From positions 1,674,001 through 1,738,000 of the forward strand of contig SNVD02004565.1 in assembly GCA_013180625.2 (NCBI GenBank): a stretch of 64,000 nucleotides of DNA, written 5' to 3'. Positions 53,623 to 64,000 of the stretch are shown here, one piece after another; positions within the stretch are counted from its first letter, which is position 1, and every line of letters begins with the position of its first letter. Source of the DNA: Boswellia sacra. Its lineage: Eukaryota; Streptophyta; Magnoliopsida; Sapindales; Burseraceae. The notes beneath the pieces are model-generated. The model did not search any database and was not told where the DNA came from. It saw nothing but the letters and a program-made list of their open reading frames with translations. The translations under genes and the position numbers were made by a program.

Positions 53623-54614
53623 AGAGAAATACTTAGGTGAGACTGGCTCACCACCTCATCTTGCTGATGTGGTGAGCCCAAACAATAAAATATGCCACAT
53701 AATATAGTAGTTGACAAGTAATTAAAACATTAATTGTTCCATAAAATACAAAAGTTGGTAAGTAATTAAAACACTATTTTATATTTTATATTTTCCCTTT
53801 TATAATTGCAAACCGCTTGCAACTAATAACTCTCAAAACTGCCATCTTCCAATGGTGCTCGGTCACCGCTGCTAACTTGCTGGCAGACTATTACTTCAGC
53901 AGCAAACCTCTCCTCAAATTAAAGAAAGCTGCTTGCAAGCCTCTTTGCCACACATTTTATTGACAAATTCGTCGTAACAACTCACTGTTTCATGTAGCTT
54001 TTTTATCCAGTTAGCTTTATTTGATAATTTCAAATCAGCTGGTATTAGAGATATTAAAATTTCACTAAGTATCTCACTTGGAATAGGTTCAGGAACTACA
54101 TAGTATCTAAACAATCTGACTTAGTGGTAAACGACTTACCATTAGTTAGATTGGTCAAATTTTCAATAATAAATTGATTAATTATTAAAAGTGGTGGACC
54201 CAGCTCCATCAACACTTTAATATAAATTTTGAGTAGCTCATGTGCATAAGTAGATTTGTGGTGGAAAGGTGAGCAACATGTTCAGAAGTATTATAAATAA
54301 AAAAAGACAAGAAATCGGCTTATTGCTAACGGTGACCGGGCACCGATGGAAGATGGCGGTTTTGAGTCATTGGTTGCAGGTGGTTCGCGAATCACAAAGA
54401 GGCATTAATTTCTAAAATAAAAGTGGCAATTATAAAAGGGAAAAAATAAAATATAAAATAGTGTTTTAATTACTTACCAACTTTTGTATTTTATGAAACA
54501 ATTAATGTCTTAATCACTTGTCAACTAGTATATTATATAGCATATTTTTATTGGATTGGACTCATCATATCAGCAAGATGAGGTGGTAAGCCAGTCCCAC
54601 CTAAGTATTTCTCT
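53623..54614. mobile_element. Long inverted-repeat (MULE-like) element with coding-like centre
   Basis: The ends AGAGAAATACTTAGGTG and its complement open arms of about 250 bases: CACCTCATCTTGCTGAT at 53651 against ATCAGCAAGATGAGGTG near 54570, and GCCATCTTCCA against TGGAAGATGGC further in. The centre (53914-54114, minus) has an open frame with FRYYVVPEPIPSEILSEIL, unlike transposon sequence. No target duplication was found, so the superfamily is unproven. Confidence 0.6.
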
Positions 54615-55405
54615 TTGATAAATCCTTGCAAAGATGTTTGTACTCTCTGGCTGAGAATAAAACAACACTTAGAAGAATCTGGACTTCTTGTCATGTTGCA
54701 ACATCTACCAGCGCTTAACGAATACCACAAAAACTATCCTGTCTTTCAAGTTAAATAATATAATACTTAATAACAATATTACACTCACAAAATTTTTATA
54801 TAAAGTTGATGTGATATCTAAATGAATGAAAATATTAATATAAATTATCAATGTAATTAATATTGATGAGTCATATATTATTAAATGAGTAATGTTACAT
54901 CAACTTTATATACAAACTTTATATACAGATTTTATAAATATAGCATTGCTCAACAGTTAAATATTATCCATATCTTATATTAATTAATGAATTGTTTTTC
55001 CAGTTATCTCCATTGGAATTAATGCGGTTAAAAATTCTATTAAGCTGAGAGAAGTTTACGTAATACTACATGTTTTTGTAATATTTTCTGTCCTCAAGGC
55101 TATGAGATTCACTTATTTAATTATGTTCATTTGGCTTTACGTTCACTACATATATATAAGAATTCATCGATAACAAAACAAAATATTTGTAACTTAGAAA
55201 AGAATAGGGAAACGAAACATGGCCAGGTAAGCAAAATTATATATATGGTCTTATTCATCTTCTAACCAAATGGTTACACAAGATGTTGTCATTAATTATT
55301 TATTTCACTAATAGTGATACCGGACTCTGGGCGCCACTATTGGCATCTAAAGGTTTATTTTGTAAAATAGAAATTCTTATCAAGACAAACAATTAATTGT
55401 TTCTC
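54615..55405. other. Intergenic region with a small foldback element
   Basis: A coding-like minus-strand fragment (54730-54615, CCNMTRSPDSSKCCF, QRVQTSLQGF) adjoins the preceding element. A foldback at about 54785-54945 has arms TATAAAGTTGATGTGAT and ACATCAACTTTATATA. Otherwise AT-rich with nothing supported. Confidence 0.5.
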
Positions 55406-55936
55406 CTAATAATGAAGCACGGAAATGTTGCAACGTATAACTACGTAACCTGTAGGAGTGTACGAGAAATAACGCTCCAAAGTGGCATAACCCCTCGCAA
55501 ACCTGAATTTGCCAGTTCCAGACACCACAGAAACCTCTTTCACTGGCTCATTGTGCCTAGGGTTGCCATATATCTGTAGAGTGCTGCCTTTATAGGGCCC
55601 CTCAGTGAAATCGATAGAAAACAGGGAAAGTGAACTCGTTCCATCCGTACTTGCAGTGACGTGCATCCCTTGGCTTTTTCCAACTGGGTTTGAGGTATGA
55701 TCAGGGCCTTTTGTTATGGGGTCATCATGGACATAAATGGTTCCAAATTCGGATCCTGACGAGGGCTTGCCTGGCAAGCCTGCAACTGGAATGGATGTAG
55801 CATTTAGACCGACCACGATGCCCCAGTGCTGGAAGTAGAGTGACATGTTGGTTTCTATAAGCTGATCAGCTGCGGTAGAAGTGAACATTATGGCTGCAAC
55901 AAGAAGGTGCAGTAAGGCTATGAAGTTCGGTGCCAT
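55406..55936 (-). CDS. Dirigent protein, intact
   Basis: Single exon, 176 residues from MAPNFIALLHLL, the usual dirigent size; the in-frame ATG 39 bases upstream would put extra residues before the signal peptide. A signal peptide covers about residues 1-23. The dirigent beta-barrel follows, with NMSLYFQ, LNATSIPVAG, EFGTIYVHDDPITKGPD, GMHVTAS, STLQIYGNPR, VVSGTGKFRFARGYA and the C-terminus VIRCNISVLHY. N-glycosylation sequons occur at NMS, NATS and NIS. Family role: extracellular proteins that guide stereoselective coupling in lignan, terpenoid or pterocarpan formation; the substrate is not predictable here. It is the only intact member of a three-gene cluster. Confidence 0.95.
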   Translation of the reverse strand: MAPNFIALLHLLVAAIMFTSTAADQLIETNMSLYFQHWGIVVGLNATSIPVAGLPGKPSSGSEFGTIYVHDDPITKGPDHTSNPVGKSQGMHVTASTDGTSSLSLFSIDFTEGPYKGSTLQIYGNPRHNEPVKEVSVVSGTGKFRFARGYATLERYFSYTPTGYVVIRCNISVLHY

Positions 55937-56034
55937 TGGTGGATCCGCAGTACCAAATAAGGCAACCAAGAACAATTAGAGCAAGATATGAATTTTTGTG
56001 TTGATTTCTATACAATTGATTAGTTAATGATTTC

Positions 56035-56042
56035 TATTTATA
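56035..56042 (-). promoter_or_regulatory. TATA box of the intact dirigent gene
   Basis: TATAAATA on the minus strand, about 99 bases upstream of the ATG. The equivalent site at 58733-58726 before the frameshifted paralogue reads CATAAATA. Confidence 0.6.
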
Positions 56043-56077
56043 GGTTAGATTTGAGAGAGAGAACATATGCTAGCTAG

Positions 56078-57046
56078 TAGGGGTGTGCATGGTATTCCTC
56101 CACCCGTCCGAACCTGACATACCGTTATCGTATGGTGGAGGTAGGGTAGGGTATAAGAAAAGAATAGAGTGTCGTATGGTAAAAATTTTAACAACCCCCT
56201 ATGGTATGGTGTGATGGCGGATATTTTTAGAAAAACCCGAAAGTATAATACCATACCGTACCCTTTTTCAAAAATTAAAAATTATGTCATGTGTAATAAT
56301 ATAATTAGTTATGTATAATATGTATATTATCTTAATAGAGTATATAATAAAAAGGTAACTTTAAATCCTTAACTATGGAAAGTTTGAAATAATTTTAATA
56401 CTAATATTCATTTCTAACTTTCTTTTGTCATTCTTTTTAAATTTTAATATATTTATTATCTTTCTAAGTGAATTATAATTTATTTTTTCTTTTCTTTTTT
56501 TTAATTTGTACTATATTGGAAATTGAAACTTTGTAAGACTTGAAGGTTAAAACTTTATGGAAGGATTTGGATATGTAGTTACTTATTATTTGTATTATTA
56601 TGGATATTTAATTACTTGAGTATTTGTGTTGTTATGGAATATGTAGTTACTTGATATTTTTATGTTGTTATAGATATGTTGTTACTTGATTATTTGTGTT
56701 GTTATGGAATATTTAGTTAGTTTATTATTTATATTGTTAAGGATATGTAATTGCTTTATTTTTTATTTAGTACAAAATTTATGAATCATACCCAAAGTAC
56801 CAAAATCTTGAAAAAAAAAAGAAACTATAAATTAAGCTTTAAAATCATTAAAAAAATGATAAAATATTATCTAAATTTTGATCAATTTGGTCAACCAACC
56901 GAAAATACCATATCATATCCGCCCCTACCCTATTATGCGGGGATGTGATATTGTATTATATTCAAAAATGATATAGTATGGTATAAAAATTTAAAACCCG
57001 ATTTATAGAGGGTAGGGGGTATGATATGGCCCATGCACACCCGGAA
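56078..57046. mobile_element. hAT-type non-autonomous element
   Basis: The ends TAGGGGTGTGCATGG and the complement of CCATGCACACCCGGAA are inverted. CTAGCTAG occurs on both sides (56070-56077 and 57047-57054), fitting an 8-bp hAT target duplication, though the motif is palindromic. The interior is AT-rich with repeated GGTATGGT-like and GTAGTTACTTG-like patches. No transposase. Confidence 0.65.
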
Positions 57047-58101
57047 CTAGCTAGACATTGAACTAATAATTTAAGTTGCACAATTGGAAAGCTTCGTTGA
57101 GCGACAATGAGTTGGATATTCACTTTTTATCAGTACGGACTTGCTTATAGGCTATAGCTAGATTTTATATAGATTAGAAAGCTATTTCAGATAATTAATA
57201 TAAAGGGATTTTACTTTAATGCAATGATTAACAACATAAGCAATAGTTTAACAAGGATTTTGTATAGATTAATTAGAAAGCTAGAAAGCACCTACATAAT
57301 CCATATATCACATTAGACTTTGACTTAAAAGTGAATATATGTACTATCCTCAATTTTCTTATGTGCCAGGATTAAGGTGTTTTTTGTTAGAGAATAGCTG
57401 TTTTTAAAAATTTTTAAGTGTTTCTTGTGATACAAATATATTGATTTTTTCTGAAAAAAAATGTGGAAATTTAAATATACCTGAACAGTGAGGCTAGCTA
57501 CGTGCATGGACCCTCTATATATGCATTACGCATATATCTAACTTCTCATTACACCCATTATCAAATTTTGAAAATGAGAGATTATTGTTTTATGCACCCC
57601 TTCAAAATCTCAAAATATAACCTTCCCTCAGTAACCAAAATATTTTTTGGGTAGTTGTGAAAGTGCGTACCGTCCAACCTTCATGTCATCTTCATATACA
57701 AGACTTCGCATGATAAGCAAAATTATGAAGAGTGGCAAATCTTTATGAAGTATCTAGAGATGATCAAGAGTATACAATTAATCTGAATTACTTCGCGTTA
57801 AGATTCAGTAAAAGGATGCTTCCATCATCTATATAAAAATCAACCAATAAACAACTGTTACCAACAAACTGTTACGACGAAATTGTCATACAACATGGTT
57901 TTATTCATCTTCTGACCAATCGCTGGTTTGTTGTACAACATTATTTTTCATATTTCTCTCACTTAAAGCAATATATACTGTTCTTTAATTAGATGCGGTA
58001 TTTAGCATATAATTAAAACTCTTATTTGAAAATGAAAAATCTTAGTGCATATAATTAAAACTCAGAATTTTCAAGACATCATCAACATTTTTTTCCTCCT
58101 C
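57047..58101. other. Intergenic region between dirigent genes
   Basis: AT-rich with short palindromic stretches; no coding support on either strand. Confidence 0.55.
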
Positions 58102-58646
58102 CTAATAATGAAGAACGGAGATGTTGCAACGGATAACTGAGTAGGCAGTAGAAGCATCAGCAAAATAAGTCTCGAATGTAGCATAGCCCCCTGCATACCT
58201 GAACCTCCCTGTCCCGGAAGCCCCCGCATCCTCTCTAACGACGTCGTGGTGCTTCCTATTACCAACTAGCCGTAGAGTGCTACCATTATAAGCCTTATTA
58301 GTGAAAACGATAGATAGGATGGCATGTGAAGTAACATCCGCATTTGCAATCACATGCATGCCTTGGGCGCGCCCAACAGGGTCGAGTTGCGCACAGGGCC
58401 TTCTGTTATAGGGTCATCACTGACATAAACGGTCCCGAATTGAGACATTGACCAAAGTTTGCCTTGGATGCCCGCAACTGGTATAACAGTGGCATTTGGA
58501 CCGGCTGAGACGTCCTGGAAGTACAAGGACATTTTGGCTTCTTTAAGCTCATTCAGAGCACTAGCTGCTGCTATGAAAATGACCATCACAGGAAGGAATC
58601 TTGAAGAAACTGGTTTGGCGCCTTTAGTTGATAATTGATCAGGCAA
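58102..58646 (-). pseudogene. Dirigent gene with a one-base frameshift
   Basis: The first frame (58646 to about 58377) encodes a signal peptide (RFLPVMVIFIAAASA), KMSLYFQDVSAGPNATVIPV and QFGTVYVSDDPITEGPVR. The second frame, ending at 58102, continues with GMHVIANADV, STLRLVGNRKH and ASGTGRFRYAGGYATFETYF to VIRCNISVLHY. Comparison with its relatives places a one-base loss near 58376-58380 (CTG TTG GGC where a valine codon is expected). All other motifs are well kept, so either a very recent pseudogene or a sequence error. The upstream TATA is altered to CATAAATA. Confidence 0.88.
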
Positions 58647-60634
58647 CCAATAAATAAGGCTAGCTTATTAGGTGTTTGTGTATGTTAAAATTTGCTTGTA
58701 GAATACGTGATTGTGTTGCAATTTCTATTTATGGTTAGTACCTGAGAGAGAGTGCATATATAAAAAATTGAGAAACCTTCTTGCCTTGCAATAAGTTATA
58801 CCTCATCATGCATTTAGCTAATCTTTGTAAAGATTTGGGCCCAAGTGAAGATATCAATTTCCCATCCATGCGTTTATTTTAAGTGAAATTTCCTCTCACG
58901 AGAATATTATAAAATGAAAGAGAAGAAGTTAGATATTCACCAATTGCTTAGAATGTCGTTGCAAATTATGCAAAATAAATTATTTGTTGTATCTATGGAG
59001 TTTTAGGGTTGGCCACGTGAAAGTTTCCCATTTAGCCCAAAAAATATTATTATTTCTAGTATTTCTTTCAATGACAATTCAATTCATTATTTCATCAGAA
59101 ACAACAAAATCTTGTCATATATAATAATTTATGGAGTGTTTCTTGCGATAATAATGCAAAATTTAATTTTTAAGTGTTAAGAATTAAAGAATGCGGGAAT
59201 CAGCTGAGAAATTCCTTGACAACGGCACCTTGTATTTGTATAATAAAGCATGGCACATATGGCTCTTTTAATTATTTTGATTTTGAGTTTGGAATATAAT
59301 ATTATTAATTAATACTTCCATTTAGCATATGAACTACATGTAACTGATAAAAATAATATTGTATATGACTTGTATGCAACTCATGTGATTGGTTAGTTTA
59401 AATAAAATTTATTAGTATAATGTGCCCAAAACGAAATCTAATGAACTGTCAAAAATTAAAGCACCAAATTTACTGTTATTTTGTGAAACTTCCTTGCAAA
59501 GGCAGCTAGTTGACAGCAAACTGATGATCAAGCCACCAATCTATCTATTTGCTTCCTTCTCAATAAAATTTTCAGTTCTAATAAACTTGTGAGTTGATTG
59601 CTAGAGAAGATAGTACTCTATAATGTGTAAAATAATTAAAAGAAGAATTTAATAGTCCTAAGACACAACAAGGAAATTATGGGCAAAATATTTTAAGACA
59701 CATGAACCATACTTATCTATTGCAAATAATTAGACATTTCTTTTCCTATTTAAGAAATCAATTAAGAAAGATTAAGAAGAAGAGAAAATATTATAATAAG
59801 TACAACTTCTCTACATTAGTTATCTGCCTTAAAATCCCAAGCAAAAGATATACTGAACTTTGCTCCATTTTTTCTATTAATATTCTGGCGCATGGAATTG
59901 TCACTTGAACAAAAAAGAATCTGGGCTTGGAAATCTTTGAGTTGGCCATCCACTGTGTCTTTATAGATTACGGCGAACTATTTTCAAATTTCCATATATT
60001 TTCATTGGAATAATATTATGAATAGTATTAATTGTATCACAAGAGAGCACCAGCACTATGAAAATTACGTAAAAATATCTTTTAAAGATAGTATTTAATG
60101 ATTCAATGTTTTTTTAAAGAAGCAATAGTTTGACAAAATTATTTTTACAATAAAACTAAATCATCTTTAAAAGATATTACAAAAATCTTTAAGGTGATAA
60201 CATAAAATGCTTTGGTTACAGATTAGAACTATCCAATAAACTAATTCAATACAAATTAGCAAGTTTGCTTTAACCAGTTTTCTTCATAATACAAAGCAAA
60301 ATTAGTAGTTGCAGTCAACAATACTCTTTAATTAATTTTTAGATAACTTGGAGAGAAAATAAACGATCGTTTAATTGATTACGAGGACTCCAATATTATG
60401 AAATTTTTATCAATTTTCTAAAAGTTTATGTTTGTGGGCGTGGGCTTAACTTGAATATTTAATTCTATAATAGCCAGGAGAGTGTGTGTGGTTGCTCGTT
60501 GCTCGTTCCCAAACCTAGGTTATCAATAAAAGCCATGACACAATCAACTTATCTATTATACAAAAACCACAATATACGAGGTTCTATCTCTCTGACGTTG
60601 TTCTTGGTCGCCTGATCATCTACAGCCAATATCA
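58647..60634. other. Intergenic region between divergent dirigent copies
   Basis: AT-rich sequence without supported genes. The 68-codon frame at 59702-59908 has no domain. The final 100 bases are the likely leader of the plus-strand dirigent copy. Confidence 0.55.
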
Positions 60635-61160
60635 ATGGCACCAACCTTAGTGTCCTTGAGAATCCTTCTCACTGTCGCCATGTCAATAACTGCAGTTAAT
60701 GCTATGAATAAGGTTAAGAAAACCACCATGTCCCTCTACTTACCGACATGTCTCAGCTAGTCCAAATGCCACATTCATCCCAGTTGCAGGCATCTTAGGC
60801 CGGCTTTGGTCACCCAATCAATTTGGAACCGTTTATGTCCATGATGACATTATAAGAGCAAGCCCTGATCCCAACTCAGAAGTGGTTGGTCGTGCCCAAG
60901 GCATGCACGTGACTACAAGTTCGGATGGAAAGACTTCGATTGTCATGATAACTATTGTGTTCACTAACAAGGCCCATAACGGCAGCACTCTACAGATATA
61001 TGGTACTAATAAGCAGAAGGAGCTTGTTAGAGAGGCTGCTGTGGTCTGTAGGACAGGGAAGTTCAGGTATGCAACGGGCTATGCCCTGTTCCAGACTTAT
61101 CCCGATACTCCTTCTACCTACTCAGTTATCCAGGGCAACATTTCCATAGTACATTATTAG
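60635..61160 (+). pseudogene. Dirigent gene copy, plus strand, frameshifted
   Basis: Starts MAPTLVSLRILLTVAM (signal peptide) at 60635 and reads to KTTMSLYL, then hits TAG at 60758. The dirigent frame resumes one base out of phase with SASPNATFIPVAG and continues through QFGTVYVHDD, GRAQGMHVTTSSDG and STLQIYG to VIQGNISIVHY at 61160. The break lies at about 60741-60752. DDPITEGP is eroded to DDIIRASP, and FRYATGYALFQTYP is retained. Orientation is opposite to the other two copies. Confidence 0.88.
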
Positions 61161-61569
61161 ATGAAAATGCCGATGATGCCTTGAAGTCTGTAATGTAAGC
61201 CTTGCATAAGAATATTATATATGTTCCAATAAAAATAATACTCTACTTAGCTTCCGACGGCAAGAGCTTGGTTTTAAGCGAAATAAATGAGACGAATGTT
61301 GTGCAATCGTTTGGTTAGAAGATAAGTAAGAAAGCTACAAGTGAGTAATTAATTGAATGGTATTAGAATGTGTACTGTTTTACATCTTGTTACTGTTGGA
61401 ACAGCAGAGCCATTCTGATGTTGGAAATCTGAGATCAACTCCGAGCTCCACAGTATTCTTCAAGTGCTTTCCATAAGTTTCTTGAAGACTTTTGATCGAT
61501 CACTTGGGCTGCAACATTTTCAGTGAGTGAGCTTAAAAGCCATCCCAGCAACAAGCTATCAGTAGATAT

Positions 61570-61884
61570 TCACTCCTCATCATCTGGATTCAGCTGTAAT
61601 CCTGCATTTACACTATCTCCAGTTGCTGAGCTACAAGTTAAAAACTCATTAGGACATGATTTAGTTCCCAAGACAAATCCTTCCAAACAGTATCCTCTCA
61701 AAATGGGTAGGATCATGGATTGCCAGACAGTATAGTAGTCTCCATCTAATCTGATTAGAAAGAGATGATTCAAAGCATTTCCAAAAGGAGATCCTGAGTT
61801 AAAACCAGTACGAGGGCTATTGCTACAAGAAGCCATAGATGGAGCTGTGGCCACTGGAGTTCCTGAGTATGAACCAGTTGACAT
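61570..61884 (-). pseudogene. Copia gag N-terminus in the duplicated segment
   Basis: Encodes MSTGSYSGTPVATAPS, then LNHLFLIRLDGDYYTVW and QSMILPILRGYCLEGFVLGT, the N-terminal gag domain of copia elements. Here the frame is intact through the point where the copy near 47680 is frameshifted; the segment ends in gag at about 61407. Confidence 0.85.
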
Positions 61885-61915
61885 GCTGGCATTTGCCTTG
61901 AGAGCTCTGATACCG

Positions 61916-62249
61916 ACTTAGAATTTGAGACTAGTGCAGAGAGTATTTTTCACAGCTCAAGGAAGAAACGTTTCTATTCCAGATTATAAAGAGAGTTTAT
62001 AGACCACTCAACAATTGACATACGTACTCAGCTAGCCTACGTGGAAGAACAATTAACAACTATTGGACAATGAAAGTTGTCACGCAAAATATCTAGCTGA
62101 TCTGTACCTTTTTATCTAACCTGAAAAGTTAATAAAAATTGACTACAATTTAACTAATATGAGATTAAAGGAATAAACAAAGCTTCTCTGTGATCTGGCT
62201 GAGAGTGCAGAATATGGACTGAGTGTGTGCTTAATGAGTAGTCTTAACA
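61916..62249 (-). repeat. Copia LTR in the duplicated segment
   Basis: Counterpart of 47820-48148. It starts TGTTAAGACTAC on the minus strand with the TG intact. The primer-site match GGTATCAGAGCTCT follows at about 61914-61901. Confidence 0.85.
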
Positions 62250-62725
62250 TATGGGAACCACAAAAGGGCAGCGGAGTACTAATTAGTAAACCGATTTTGG
62301 AAGGTGATTATCGAAGCAAGAGAAGCCAAGACATCCAGGGAGCAAACAAGCAGTTCACTCCTACATGGTCCAAGAACTCAGCTTTTACCACTTCAAAGTG
62401 GAATAAATATCGTAGAATGTAAAGAAGAGAAAGTAGGGCCAATGTGAATAAGCAAAAGCTGTAGAGGGTAGAAAGGAGAACAATCGTCGAAGGGCGTGTA
62501 TCCTTCGGTGGCTCTCCAAGTATTTTCCATAGTAAGGCTTGACCGCTCAGAGAGAGGCTTATCTTAAAGTAACCTGCATGGAACCTACCTAAGATTAGAG
62601 TTAATGAGATAGATAATGAACGTGTTGTGCTGACAACTGGAGGGTCAGATTGTGATTTTGATTCTGTTTTTATCTCAATGGAAGGCTCGATGATAAGCTC
62701 AATGTGGGATTAAGAAGTCATCTCA
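62250..62725 (-). pseudogene. SLAH1-like exon 1 fragment, second decayed copy
   Basis: Matches SLAH1 codons about 1-171 and shares the same breakpoint with the copia LTR as the copy at 48150. The start codon is lost in the same way, with the same ATG followed by a stop three codons later. Exon 2 is not present in the window. Confidence 0.85.
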
Positions 62726-64000
62726 ATATATATGTAGTGGTTTTGAAATGGACAAATATAGGCATAGCAAGCACTCTAGGCTCTAGCTATATTCTTCACA
62801 TGTATTGCTGATTATATGGAAACGAAATGATGGGCTAATAAACTCACTCAAACAGTCAAAGCTTCGAAGTTGAAAAGAAAGATAGATCAAGTATCGTAAT
62901 TTTTGGAAGCATGGAGGCGGCTAACTGAGTTGTACTTTTTAGACTTTCTTTGTCGTGGGATAATGAGTCGTTTCAAGTTCTTTCCAGCTAGACCCCGTGT
63001 GCATGGGGGGGCCCATAAGCTTGACTTAAATGCTTAGAATAGAATGACACATCTGATTCAAAGTTTGCCTAAGCATTCAGATGGGGGCATGTCTCCCAAT
63101 TTTTCCTGTTCAACATCGAGCCTTAGAAATCCATTTTTGCTCCTGGCTGTTCAATATTTGCTCAAACGTTACAAATTCCTTGTCCTATGAGCTTAAATTT
63201 GATCTATGATTTTACTTATTTCCGGTGAAGAACAAGGATGGATCATAAATATTGAGCAAAATTTATTTCCATTATCAACGGAGTGTTGTTTTTGACCCAG
63301 GTCATCAACTAATATCGGTTTTGGAGACATGCTTGGTTATGGTTGCAATTTTGGAGAACAGGAGAGGTTTCTTATTTAGCAAATCGTGATAATCTATTGG
63401 CTATCTATTGCTAGGTGCTGTTTCTACAGTCTACACTGTCGATAACAACCCTTTTGTCATCTTTCTTTCTGCAGACTATCATTTTCACCTTAATTGGCCC
63501 AAATGAATATGGATACTTCCAAAGAGAGAGAGAGACAGATACATATATGTGTATAACACCGAAAAAAAAAAAAGGGAACAAACCAGATGGAGATTAGTGA
63601 ATTTCCTCTAGCTTATCATTTTCATTCTTGATTTATATTAACATTACGTATCGAAATCCAAGTGGTTGCAAGTGCACTGAACTTGATTTGTCTTAAAAAC
63701 GTGGATATTTAATGATCAATTTCTCTGAACTAACCCATGAATTACTATCAAGTTAAAATATTCTGAGTATCCAACGTACGTTTCATTTCTGGCCGTTGTT
63801 AAATCCTTTAATATACAGACAAGGGATAGTGGTGCTAGGTGGTAACTATAAGACAATATTTATAAAAAATAATGAGGCAATTTTGAAAGTCCCAATCTTG
63901 TGATGATATGGACCTTTATTTTCCAATTTTAACTATGCATTCCACTAACAAAATTAGGCAATGCTGACTGGCATCACTTATAGCTTTGATCTTGGTCAAA

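Larger units (their letters stand above)
61407..64000. repeat. Segmental duplication of copia 5' end plus SLAH1-like fragment
   Basis: Direct collinear copy of about 47308-49870, spaced about 14.1 kb away, with scattered substitutions and small indels, running to the end of the window. It contains the copia gag N-terminus, LTR and SLAH fragment listed separately, then the SLAH1 upstream flank. The left junction is abrupt, inside copia gag. Confidence 0.88.

Overview
The window is nuclear DNA of a flowering plant, almost certainly a eudicot. It is AT-rich, its genes have GT-AG introns, and it carries plant-only families: a group IIb WRKY factor, a phytepsin with a plant-specific insert, an S-type anion channel and dirigent proteins. 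The species cannot be fixed from sequence alone. No bacterial, organellar or CRISPR features are present.

Layout. The first 27 kb is ordinary gene space with five intact genes: a WRKY6/31/42-type transcription factor (396-2587, +), a saposin-containing aspartic protease (6893-11955, +, 13 coding exons), an intronless MAPKKK17/18-type kinase (17120-18406, +), a plastid-type stress-response A/B-barrel protein (19801-22647, +, 8 exons) and a SLAH1-type anion channel (25501-26943, -, 2 exons). Every exon chain given here keeps frame across all junctions. WRKY6, APA2 and SLAH1 are also neighbours on Arabidopsis chromosome 1, so the block appears to be old.

From 28.8 kb onward the window is accessory DNA. 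An 8.2-kb Ty3/gypsy element of Tat type (28786-36964) has two 450-bp LTRs and a 5-bp target duplication. Its gag-protease lies on the minus strand, and an oppositely oriented extra ORF appears to have its own promoter and a leader intron filled with GC-rich minisatellites. A decayed second SLAH copy (40372-48625) is split by a minus-strand Ty1/copia element, which is itself interrupted by a 1.4-kb solo LTR. Part of that copia/SLAH composite was duplicated again at 61407-64000. Between the copies lie several non-autonomous DNA transposons (MULE-type and hAT-type, some with exact target duplications) and a three-gene dirigent cluster in which one gene is intact (55406-55936, -) and two carry frameshifts.

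Functionally, the intact genes fit signalling and stress roles: WRKY transcription, a MAPKKK clade known for abscisic-acid response, an anion channel and dirigent secondary metabolism. Nothing here shows that they act as one pathway. The most unusual structures are the antisense ORF with its minisatellite-bearing intron, the arm-covarying 43-bp repeats, and the layered SLAH duplication history.
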